DNA from: Talpa occidentalis
Lineage: Eukaryota > Chordata > Mammalia > Eulipotyphla > Talpidae
Length of the DNA stretch: 64,000 bases
Reading direction: 5' to 3'
Assembly: GCF_014898055.3 (NCBI RefSeq)
Contig: NW_023605194.1
Span: forward strand, 100,571,258-100,635,257
Shown here: in pieces, positions 1-8,788 of the stretch
How positions within the stretch are numbered: position 1 is the first letter of the stretch
Layout of the letters: every line of letters starts with the position of its first letter
Position numbers and translations under genes: made by a program
Notes under the pieces: generated by a model
Database searches by the model: none
What the model saw: the letters and a program-made list of their open reading frames with translations, nothing else
What the model was told of the DNA's origin: nothing

Positions 1-396
1 CTCTTAAAATTAAGAACCCTAGCTAATGCTACCTCTTCTGGCAGCTCAAGCACAAGAGATTTCAAAACATCAATGCCTGTCCTTGTCAAAATATTCACCT
101 TTTGAATTTTTACGAATTCATCTTAGTGTGTATTTTATTTAGTTTATTTTGAAGAGATAACATACTGACAATCGTAATGCATAAGAGATGAAAAGTATAC
201 AGTGAAAAAAAATTAGAAAACTAGTTTCCCCTTGTGGAGTCAACCAGGATGATATGCCCTTTGTGACTAAGTTGAAATATTCTATTTCTGTGCGGTTGAT
301 CATGTGTGTGGCTATGGGGGCAGGGGGCGTGCAAATGAAAAGGAAAATCATTCACACATATCAATACACACATAATTATTTTCCTTTGTGCATATC
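1..396. other. Left flank, no recognisable feature
   Basis: AT-rich single-copy-looking DNA before the first duplication unit. I see no gene, no SINE and no convincing L1 piece. The short open frames here have no recognisable protein content. The border with the next region is placed where the motif resembling GCTCAGGCTTTTGTG, common to all later units, first appears. Confidence 0.5.
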
Positions 397-2234
397 AGGC
401 TTTTGTGCTATTGGCATTTACGGCCCTCACCTGCGGCCTTGGATGCAGGAAGCACTTGAGAGGGGTGCTCCGGCAGGCTTGATGGTGGACACCTGGAGCC
501 TGGTGTGCGCATGCGTGAGTGGGTACGCCTGAGCCGAGAGACTGAGCATATAAGGCTGGTGAGCCAGAGGGCAGTTTGCTGCGGAGGAGCCGCGCAGCGC
601 TGGAGCGTAATGGGGAGCGCCAGAGAAGGCCGGAGAGTGAAGATTCGCTGGGGGATCAGAAGGCCTGCCAGCCTCTTTGTCCCCCGGCACCCCTGCCTGC
701 CTTGCCACCTGGTTGCCTCACTACAGATGGTGTGGAAAGATCATTAAGAGCCTGAAAAAGCCACTGACACCTCCAGGGCTCTGCTTTGCCTGCCTCACCC
801 TGCTGTCTGCATGCCTGCCTGCACTGCAGCTGCCGTAGGTCAGCAGGAGGAGTCAACGCAGATGGGTATGGAGAACCCCAAAAACCCTGGGAGGGACTAA
901 GGGGTAATGGCTATGAGTGTGTAGTGTTTGAAGGCCAGCCTCCTCTCTGGGCGCCTCCGGAGTCCCTGGGGCAGGTAGAGAGGACTGAACTCATTGGGGA
1001 AGGCATTGGAAGGCCATGGTGCTTGATCCAAGCAGGGCTGGGGGATTGAATGTTTTTTCACAGCTGTACAAATGAAGTCAAGGACAACGCTGGAGGCACC
1101 ATGGCAGACCAGGTGGTGGCCCAAGTCCAGGAGCTTCAAGAAGAGCTAAAGACCCCGCAGGAGCACAGGAGGGAGATGCAGGACGAGACGTCCACTGGCG
1201 GAGGAGACAGCCGCGAACAAGCCCACAGCATCCTGAGGCAGCAGACTCATTGGGCGTGAAAGAGACAGTGATTCATCATTCCAAGCTTGTCCAGTGCTGA
1301 CGCAGAGATAAAAGTGAGGGACTTGAACTAAAAGTTCTACCAGAAGGTGGGAAAAGTTGGCAGTTGTATGTTTATGGGCTCTGGGGATGGATGTTACTTG
1401 TATACCCCTGAAGGTGAAAATCATGGGTGTCCAATAGGCCTTGGCGGTGTAAAGCAGCCTTGTGTGAGGTTCTCTGACCCAGGCAGGAGATGGAGCAAAA
1501 AGCCAACAGACCAAAAGCTGGTACCAGTGTCGGGAAGTGCTGAGCCTATAGCCTGAGCTCTGATGCTGAAGTCAGGTGAGTGTGTTAAAGTCACCTGTGG
1601 GTGATGCCATGTTCACCTTTGAATACGAGTGAGGTGCTGAGGAAACTGTTCTCGGGTTTAGGCGGGGAATATGCCTTGTGGCTGAGACCACTGCCGAAGA
1701 GGCCACATGTGGAGCTTGTATCCATGGGCCCGGACCCGTGTGCATGTGCAAAGCTTGGCTACGGTGCAGGAGTCTGCTTGTCATATTGGTAGCTATGGAA
1801 GCCGAGTGTTGGGGTGACGGCAGCAAGTACCCCTGTTAATTGGGCGATTACCCCAGAAGACTACACTGTTAATAATCTCGGTGAGTACACCCTGGGGGTG
1901 GATGCAGTGCATGGCTTGTGGCTGAGACCACAGCCAATAAGACCAGGGTGCCTGATAGCTCCTGGTGGGTGGCGGCAGATGCCGAGAGTAGTGGTTGCCT
2001 CTTGCTTGAGTAGGGCCATGGGCAGCAGACTTGATAGATCCTTTGCTGGTGCTCATGTTGTTTTCTATCCCCTACGTTGGTGCCCTGCCTGGGCTTACTT
2101 GTATTCTGTTGTATTTTTGTTGTATTTTCAGTTACATTCTGTTCACTTTGTGGGTCACGGCTGCTGTGTGTGGGAAACTTGTGTGTGGACTATATGGCGT
2201 AAAACCCTGAGTGGGTGGACTGTAGGGTAAAAGA
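397..2234 (+). repeat. Duplication unit copy 1 (full length)
   Basis: The first complete unit. It holds a TATA-like CATATAAGG near 547, a GC-rich block to about 700, and AAGATCATTAAGAGCC near 738. A coiled-coil-like open frame at about 1101-1255 begins MADQVVAQVQELQEELK. A donor-like CAGGTGAGT lies at 1574-1582, with the GGCTTGTGGCTGAGACCACAG landmark near 1913. The open frame runs through the position where copies 2 and 3 carry GTGAGT, so copy 1 has lost that site. No complete gene can be assembled from it. Confidence 0.75.
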
Positions 2235-2866
2235 TTGCTCAGGCTTTTGTGTCGTTGGCCTCTAGGACCCTCACCTGTGGCCTTGAATGCAAGCCGCACT
2301 TGGGAGTGTGGGATAGGGGTATGCGTGATGGTGAACACCTGCAGCATGGTGTGGGCGTGGCAGAGTGGGCACACCTGAGCTGAGATACGAGCATAGAAGG
2401 GTAGCAAGACAGGATGCTTTGCAGCAGAGGATCCACAGCAGGGTGCAGTAGGGAGGGAGTTCATAGGGTAAAGATTTGCCAGTGGGGCCAGGAGTCCTGC
2501 CAGCCTCCGTCCCCCCTTATTTCCTGGCACTCCTGCCGACCCTGCACCTGGTTGCTCCATTGGTGTAGAAAGATCATTAAAAGCCTGAAAAAGCCTCTGA
2601 GGCCTCCAGGGCTCTCCTTTGCCACCCCACCCTGCTGCCTTCCTGCGCTGCAACTGCCATAGGTCAGCAGGATGATTCAACGCAGATGAGTATGGAGAAC
2701 CCCAAAGACCTTGGGAGGGAATGAGGGGTGGCAGGCCGGGAATGTGTGTGTAGTGCTTGGAGGCCAGGCTCCTCCCAAGTCCCTGGAACAGGGGGAGAGG
2801 ACAGAACTCATTGGGTAAAGTTTTGGATGCAAATGAGGCCAGGCTGGGGGTTTTGTTCCCTCACAG

Positions 2867-2941
2867 CTCTGCAACGGAGTGGAGTAAAGGACAATGCTGA
2901 GGCACCAGGGCAGACCAGGTGGTAGCCCAAGTCCAGGAGCT
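2867..2941 (+). pseudogene. Exon-like block A (copy 2)
   Basis: A 75-bp segment preceded by a pyrimidine tract and CACAG and followed by GTGAGT, the ideal donor core. Homologous blocks occur in copy 1 (from 1064, donor lost) and copy 3 (about 4685-4758, acceptor AG lost, donor kept). In one frame the copies read variants of ADQVVAQVQEL. No copy has an intact multi-exon frame, so if this was ever an exon it is now dead. Family not recognised. The alternative is chance splice-like motifs in non-coding DNA. Confidence 0.25.
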
Positions 2942-3289
2942 GTGAGTAGAGCTGAAGATGCTGCAGGAGCACAGGCAGTAGACAAGGCCTGAGAGATGTG
3001 GGACGAGACCTTGAGTGGCAGAGGAGACAGCTGAGAACCAGCCCAGCATCCTGAGGCTGCAGACTCATCAGGTGAAATAGACGATTCGTCATTTGGAGCT
3101 CACCCAGTGCAGGGATGACACTGACGGACTATGAGTAACAAATCTGCCGGAGTTGGGAGAAATCTGGAGGTTGATATGTCTGTGGGGCCCTAGGGGTGGT
3201 GGTATCATTTGCACACCCCAGGAGATAAAATCAAGGGAGGCCAATGGGCCTCAGTGGCCTAAAGCAGCCTTGTGTGAGGTTCTTTGCAG

Positions 3290-3391
3290 CCAGGCAGAGG
3301 AGATGGCCAACTTGGACAAAGCAAATGCTGGTGCCAAGGTCAGGAATCCCAGAGTGGTTGTTATGGAGCTAAAAGATGCTAAAGAAGGAAG
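3290..3391 (+). pseudogene. Exon-like block B (copy 2)
   Basis: A 102-bp block (34 codons, no stop) lies between TCTTTGCAG and GTGAGT. It reads as a lysine- and glutamate-rich peptide containing AEEMANLDKANAGAK and VVVMELKDAKEG. Counterparts sit at about 1465-1575 (copy 1, donor kept), 5093-5193 (copy 3, edges damaged) and 7555-7636 (copy 6, donor GTAAGT, in-frame stops). Conservation of the block edges across divergent copies suggests an ancestral exon. The protein is not one I can name, and expression is not supported. Confidence 0.3.
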
Positions 3392-5503
3392 GTGAGTCTC
3401 TTAAAATCACCTGTGGCTGCTGCCCTGTTCACCTGATAAGAGCGAGGTGCTGAGGAACCCATCCTCAGGGGCTGGGTGGGGAGCATGGCTTGGAGTGGAG
3501 CCCACAGCCGCAGAGGGGGCCAGAGAGGCCACAGGTGGAGCTTGCTCTCTCCGGCCCTGACCCATGCACATGTAGAAAGGGTTGGCCATAGCGCAGGGGT
3601 CTGCTTGTCACACTGTGGCTATGAGCTGACTGTTCGGGTGACAGCAGTGAGTACCCTTAGGGATTGGGCGATTGCCCCCAAAAGAATAGTGTTGCTAATC
3701 TTGGGTGGGTGCAGCCTGGGGGTGGATACAGAGTATGGCTTGTGGCTGAGGCCAGAGCACCTGATGGCCCCTCGTGGGTGGCAGCGCATGCTGTGAGTAG
3801 TGGTTGCCCCTTGCATGAGCAGGGCCCTCGGCAGCAGACATGATAAATCCTGTGCTGGTGCTCATAATGTTGTCTCTTGCCCCTAAGTTGGCTCCCTGCC
3901 TGGGTCTACTATTCTGTTGTGCATGCGGGTGTGCGTGCGGGTGTACTTGCGGTTGTATTCTGTTGACTTTTGTGGGTAATGCCTGTAGTGTTAGACATTC
4001 ACCAGGAAACTGGTGTGTAGATTCTAGGGCATGGACTGCAGGGTAAAAGATTGCTCAGGCTTCAGTGCTGTTGCTCTCTAAGACCCTTACCTGTGGCCTT
4101 CAATGCAAGAGGCACTAGAGAGCACACCTGATAGTGGACACCTGGGGTCTGATGTGGGCATGTGTCAGTGGTCACTCCTGAGCGGTCTGAGCATAGAAGG
4201 GCGGCGAGACAGAAGGCAGTAGGAGTCAGAGGACCGTGTGGTGGAGTGCAATGGGAAGCCCCAGAGAGCCCACTCACTTAGGGAGCCAGGAGGCCTGCCA
4301 GCCTCCTAGCACACTACCTGCCCTGCACCTGGCTACCTCACTACAAATGGTATGGAAAGATCATTAAGAGCTTGAAAGACACGCTAAGGGCTCCGGGACT
4401 CCTCTGTTACCTGGCTTACTGGGTCATAGAGAACCTGTACTGTCTTGCTGCCCATTAGGTGTAGGTTGGCAGAATGGCTTCATGCAGATGGGTCAGGAGC
4501 CCTCTGAAGGCCTCACAGGGACTGACAGTGGTGGGCTACAAGTATGTAGTGCTCAGTGGCCAGTGTCCCCTCTTTGGCTGCCACCGTGGCCCTGGTGCAT
4601 TGGAGAGGACTGAACTCATTGGGGAAGGTATTGATGGACAAGGTCCCTGCTCGGTTGCAGGGATGAGGGTTGAGTGCTCCTCACAACTCTGCAAATGGAG
4701 TGGAGGACAACGCTGGAGATGCCATGGCAAATCAGGTGGTGGCCCAAGTTCAGGAGCTGTGAGTAGAGCAGAGGACATTGCAGGAGCACGGGAGGCGGAC
4801 AAGCCAGGACAAGCACTTGTGGGGAGGAGACGGCCTGCAGGGATTCCTGAGATAGCTTTCTCCCAGGGTAAGAAGACCACAGTTCCTTAGCTGAGCTCGC
4901 CCAGTGCTGATTCAGGGAAGAATCTGATGAGCTAACAATCTGCCAGAAGGCAGGGGAACTTGGTGGTTGATGTTCTGTCTATGGGAAACTTGGGGGTAGA
5001 TGGCTTATGTGTGCACCCCAAGAGAGGAGAATCAAGGGGTGGCCAGTGGTCCTTGATGACCTAAAGCAGCCGTATGTGAGGTTCTTTGGAGAAAGGCAGA
5101 AGAAATCTTTCAAAAAAGCCAGCTTAAAGTCAAAAGCAGTCACCATGGCCAGGAAGCCAAGAGGTTATTGAGGAGCTAAAAGGATCCTAAAGACAGCAGA
5201 TGAGTCTCTTAAAATTGCCACTGCGTGATGCCCTTTTCTTTGAAAAGGGGAAGGTCTTGAGAGCCCGGTCCTCAAGGGCCGGGTGGGGAACATGCCTTAT
5301 GGCTGAGACCACATGTGGAGCTGGCATCCACGGTCCCTGCCGCTGTGAATGTCTGCTTGTTACACTGGTGGCTGTGGAAGCCAAGTGTTGGGGTGACAGC
5401 AAGTACTCCTGGGGATTGGCGATTGCCCCCAAAAGCGTATAGTGTGTTACCAGTCGTAGAGTGAGTGCACCCTGGTGGTAAAGTGGAGTATGGCTTGTGG
5501 CTG

Positions 5504-5523
5504 CCCCCCCCCCCCCCCCCCCC
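5504..5523 (+). repeat. Poly-C run (20 bases)
   Basis: Twenty consecutive C interrupt the GGCTTGTGGCTG landmark, at the position where other copies read GAGACCACAGCC. Confidence 0.95.
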
Positions 5524-5657
5524 TGAGAAGGCCAGGGTGCCTGATGGCCCCTGGTGGGTGGCAGCAGATGCTGTGAGTAGTGGTTGCCCCTCTCATGAGT
5601 AGCGCCATGGGCAGCAGATTTCATAGATCCTGTGCTGGAGCTCATGCTGTCCCCACA

Positions 5658-5679
5658 CCCCCCCCCCCCCCCCCCCCCC
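5658..5679 (+). repeat. Poly-C run (22 bases)
   Basis: Twenty-two consecutive C, 134 bases downstream of the first run, at the position where other copies read TCTCTTGCCCCTAAG-like sequence. Confidence 0.95.
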
Positions 5680-5722
5680 AGCCAGGTGAATGCCCTGCCT
5701 GGGCTCACTTGTATTCTCTTGG

Positions 5723-5724
<2 letters not shown>

Positions 5725-5762
<38 letters not shown>

Positions 5763-5861
5763 TTGGACCCTCGCAGGCGGCTGGGGAACGAACCGGCGCT
5801 GCAGAGGCTGCGGGCAGCCTCGCAGCCCAGCGCTCCACCACTGCGCCACCAAGGGAGGCCC
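5725..5861 (-). mobile_element. tRNA-derived SINE, monomeric form with long poly-A
   Basis: On the minus strand the element starts GGGCCTCCCTTGGTGGCGCA, has a B-box-like GGTTCGTTCCCC, then ends in about 37 A. It contains only the tRNA-like half and lacks the second half (CAGACCTCTCCTG onward) seen in other SINEs here. The flanking duplication TCTCTTGGAT at 5715-5724 and 5862-5871 is perfect. It inserted into duplication unit copy 3 after that unit formed. Confidence 0.9.
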
Positions 5862-6008
5862 TCTCTTGGATCTTTGATGTATTGTTTGGTTGTATTATTT
5901 ACTTTTGTGAGTCATGGCTGCCATGTTTCACACTGGCCAGGGAAACTTGTGTGTAAATTTTACGGCCTGAAACCCTGAGTGGGTGGATTGTAGGGTAAAA
6001 GCATATTG

Positions 6009-6719
6009 CTCAGGCTCTGGCGCCATTGGGCTCAATGACCTTCACCTGTGGCCTTGAGTGCAAGAGGCACTTGAGAGTGGGGAACAGGGGTACGCTTGAT
6101 AGTGGATACCTGGAGTCTGATGTGGGCATGTGTCAGTGGTCACTCCCGAGCTGTCTGAGCATAGAAGGGCGGCGAGACAGAAGGCAGTAGGAGTCAGGAC
6201 CGTGTGGTGGAGTGCAGTGGGGAGCCCCAGAGAGCCCAGAGTGACTGACTTAGGGAGCCAGGAGGCCTGCTAGCCTCCTTGCCCGCCAGCCTCCTAGCAC
6301 CCCTACCTGCCCTGCACCTTTTGACCTCGCGACATAATGGTGCAGAAAGATCATTAAGAGCCTGAAAAGCCACGAAGGGCTCCGGGACTCCTTTACCTGG
6401 ATCACAGAAGCTGTGCTGTCTGCTGATGACCCCTGGTGGGTGGCGCCAGATTCCGTGAGTAGTGGTTGTACTCACATGAGCAGTGCCATTGGAAATAGAC
6501 TTGCTATTTCATCTATGGGTGCTAATGTTGTCTCTTGCCTCTAGGATGGCTCCCTGCCTGGGTTTGCTTGTATTCTGTTGTATCGTTTGCTGTATTGTTT
6601 TAACTTGTATTCTGTTTACTTCTGTGGGTCATGGCCTCCGTGTTACACGTTCAGAAGGGAACTTGTGTGTAGATTGTATGGCCAAAAAATCTGAGTGGGT
6701 GAATTTAGGGTAAAAGAAA
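6009..6719 (+). repeat. Duplication unit copy 4 (internally deleted)
   Basis: Begins with the common landmark and continues through the ATCATTAAGAGCCTGAAA block, then jumps near 6425 straight to the ACCCCTGGTGGGTGGC block that normally lies over 1 kb further on. It ends with the usual GTGTGTAGATTGTATGGCC tail. It contains the GGGAGCCCCAGAGAGCCCAG segment at about 6220-6239 followed by TGACTGACT, a candidate seed for both large satellites. Confidence 0.7.
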
Positions 6720-7028
6720 ATTGCTCAGGCTTTTGCTCCCCTGGCCTCTGACCCCTCGACCTTACATGCAGGGGCGCTTAGGGGAGGGGTGGGGTAGGGC
6801 ACGCCTGATGGTGGACACTTGGAGTATGGTGTGGGCACAACTGAGCTGAGCGTCTGATGGCAGCAAGACTGTCCTGCCTGAGCTTAGTTGCATCTTTGTA
6901 TTGTTTAGAGTTGTATTCTCTTTACTTTTGTGGGTCATGGCTGCTGTGTACCACATTCACCCGGGAAACTTGCATGTAGATTGTATGACAAAAATACCTG
7001 ACTGGGTGAATTGTAGGGTAAATGCATT
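6720..7028 (+). repeat. Duplication unit copy 5 (fragment)
   Basis: A short copy of about 310 bp joining the start of a unit (landmark at 6726, TGGTGGACACTTGGAG) to its end (TGTGGGTCATGGCTGCTGTG near 6930). The whole interior is missing. Confidence 0.65.
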
Positions 7029-7997
7029 TTTCTCAGGCTCTTGCGTGATTGGCCTTCATAGCCCTCACCTGTGGCCTTGAATGCAGGAGACACTTGGGAA
7101 TAAGAGCTAGGGGTACGCTTGATGGTGGACACCTGGGCTATGGTGTGGGCATGCGTGAGTGGGCACACTGAGCTGAGTCTTGGCATATAAGGGCAACAAG
7201 ACAAGATGGTATGTGGCACAGGATCAGCAGCAGAGTGCAGTGGGGACTGGGGGGGAATCCTAGAAAGCCCAGAAAATGAAGAGCAGGGAAGTCTGCCAAC
7301 CTCCTTGTCCCCTGCCTTCTAGCACCCTGGCTTGCTCTATCCCTGGTTGCCTCACTACAAATGTTATAGAAAGATCATTAAGAGCCTGAAAAAGCAACTG
7401 AGGGCTCCAGGGCTCTCCTTTGCCTGCCAGCTCTATACCTGGCATGGTCAGCAGGATGGTCCCACGCAGCTGGGTGTGGAGCCCTCCTGTGCCCTGGGGA
7501 GAGACAGAGGGGTGGTGAGCATGAGTATGTACACGAGATATACCAAACAGGCTACTTAGACAAGGCAAAAAGCTTGTGCCACGGTCAGGAAGCCCTGAGC
7601 AGTGGTTAAATAGCTGAAGGATGATAAAGAAGGCGGGTAAGTCTCTAATATCATCTGTGGCCCTGTTCACTGTTTGAATTAGGGGGCAGATGGGAACTTA
7701 GCCTATGGCTGAGACCGCAAATGGAAAGAGGACCAAAGAGGCCAAAAAGTGCTGGCCATAGTGCAGAGGTCTGCTTGTCACACTAGTTATGAAAGCTGAG
7801 TACCCCTGGTGATTGGTTAATTATCCCCAGAAGAGTATAGTGCATCATGGGGGTGGATGCAGCGTATGCTTGTTGCTGAGACCACAGCCGGAGCAGGACT
7901 CATGGCTCCTGGCCTATGAAGAGTGATTCTACCGCTGAATGAGCAGCAACTTCGGCAGTAGACATGGAAGATCATTTGCTGGCCCCAATAATCATGT

Positions 7998-8031
<34 letters not shown>

Positions 8032-8150
8032 TTAGGTTGGCGCCCTGCCTGAGTCAACTTGCATTTTGCTGTATAGCAACATACTGTAGTATCACACTGG
8101 CTTTTGTGGGTCATGGTGCAGTGTTTATATTCAGCATGGAAACATGTACA
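7029..8150 (+). repeat. Duplication unit copy 6 (partial)
   Basis: Begins with the landmark at 7035 and carries the CATTAAGAGCCTGAAAAAGC block near 7376. Most of the ERTELIG segment is skipped. Block B follows (about 7555-7636, donor GTAAGT at 7637-7642), then GCTGAGACCACAGCC near 7875, a 30-T run and the TGTGGGTCATGG tail. Confidence 0.65.
7999..8028 (+). repeat. Poly-T run (30 bases)
   Basis: Thirty T inside unit copy 6. It may be the A-tail of a minus-strand retroelement insertion, but no SINE or L1 body follows it. Confidence 0.9.
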
Positions 8151-8786
8151 GGTGAAAGTACAGTAACTTAAAGAGCTAAAGACACTGCAGAAATGGAAGG
8201 TGTCCTAGAGAATAAGGACAGGAATTCTAGTGGAGGAGAAAACCTGCCAAACAGCCCATAACAACTCAAGCAGCAGGTTCATCAGGGATGACACAAAAAA
8301 AAACGACTTGATCACCAGAGCTTACATAGTACTGATGGAAGGATAATATGGGTGGACTGGGACTAAAAGCTCCGCCATAAGGTGGGAAAATTTGGTAATG
8401 TTATGTCATGGGAACCTGGGGGTGGAGGCCATGGGTGAATAGAGATGGTCCCTGCTGTGAGCATTTCTTCAGTAGCAACTTGATAGAGCATCTGCAGGTG
8501 ATAGTTCTCATAATGGCCCTGGATTGTTGCCTGCCCAGACTGACTTGCACTATTGATATTTTTGGTTGTATTGTGTGATGTGTGCTTTTTATTAAATTTG
8601 GGGACATGGCTGCTATGCTACACACCTGAGTATAGATTCTAAAAAGCAAGGGTCTGTGGATTTAAGTTAGATCAAAAAGGCATCATTAGTCTCTGAGGCA
8701 ATCGTGTAAAACCTGCAATGCAAGAAGCAACTGGAATGGGATTGGACATTGGCTGGATGTGGAAAGAGCACGCCCAGGAAAACAAG
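8151..8786 (+). repeat. Duplication unit copy 7 (partial, strongly diverged)
   Basis: AAGAGCTAAAGACACTGCAG at 8172 matches the coiled-coil block of copy 1 near 1140. The block then runs to a decayed unit start (GGCATCATTAGTCTCTGAGG, then TGCAATGCAAGAAGCAACTG near 8700). The unit is cut off where the 11-bp repeat begins. Confidence 0.55.
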
Positions 8787-8788
8787 GT

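Larger units (their letters stand above)
2235..4053 (+). repeat. Duplication unit copy 2 (full length)
   Basis: The second complete unit, colinear with copy 1. It retains the best splice-like signals of the array: pyrimidine tract plus CACAG at 2862-2866, GTGAGT at 2942-2947, TCTTTGCAG ending at 3289 and GTGAGT at 3392-3397. Near 3905-3965 it has a short run of TGCGGGTGTGCGTGCGGGTG-type repeats absent from copy 1. Confidence 0.75.
4054..6008 (+). repeat. Duplication unit copy 3 (with SINE and poly-C runs)
   Basis: The third unit, lengthened by a SINE insertion (5725-5861) and by two homopolymeric C runs at 5504-5523 and 5658-5679. Near 4260 it carries CCAGAGAGCCCACT, a motif that reappears at the far right edge of the tandem complex. 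It retains the ERTELIGEG reading (about 4600-4632) also present in copy 1. Confidence 0.75.
397..8786 (+). repeat. Array of degenerate 1.8-2.0 kb tandem units
   Basis: A landmark (CAGGCTTTTGTG-like, followed by a CCTCACCTGTGGCCTTGAATGC-like block in two parts) recurs near 398, 2239, 4057, 6013, 6726, 7035 and, decayed, 8680. Landmarks downstream recur in the same order: AAGATCATTAAGAGCCTGAAA, CTGAACTCATTGGG, GCAGACCAGGTGGTGGCCC, a GTGAGT site, GGCTTGTGGCTGAGACCA and TGGGTCATGGCTG. The first three copies are 1838, 1819 and 1955 bp; later copies are shortened. Divergence between copies is high and indel-rich, so the duplication is old. The array abuts the 11-bp minisatellite. Origin is unknown: a tandemly duplicated gene segment or an LTR-type element are both possible. 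Confidence 0.85.

Noticed and set aside
545..760. Functional promoter and poly-A signal in unit copy 1 (CATATAAGG, ATCATTAAG)
   Set aside because: The motifs are weak and poorly kept in other copies (CATAGAAGG). They are mentioned only as a hint of LTR origin and are not called as a regulatory feature.
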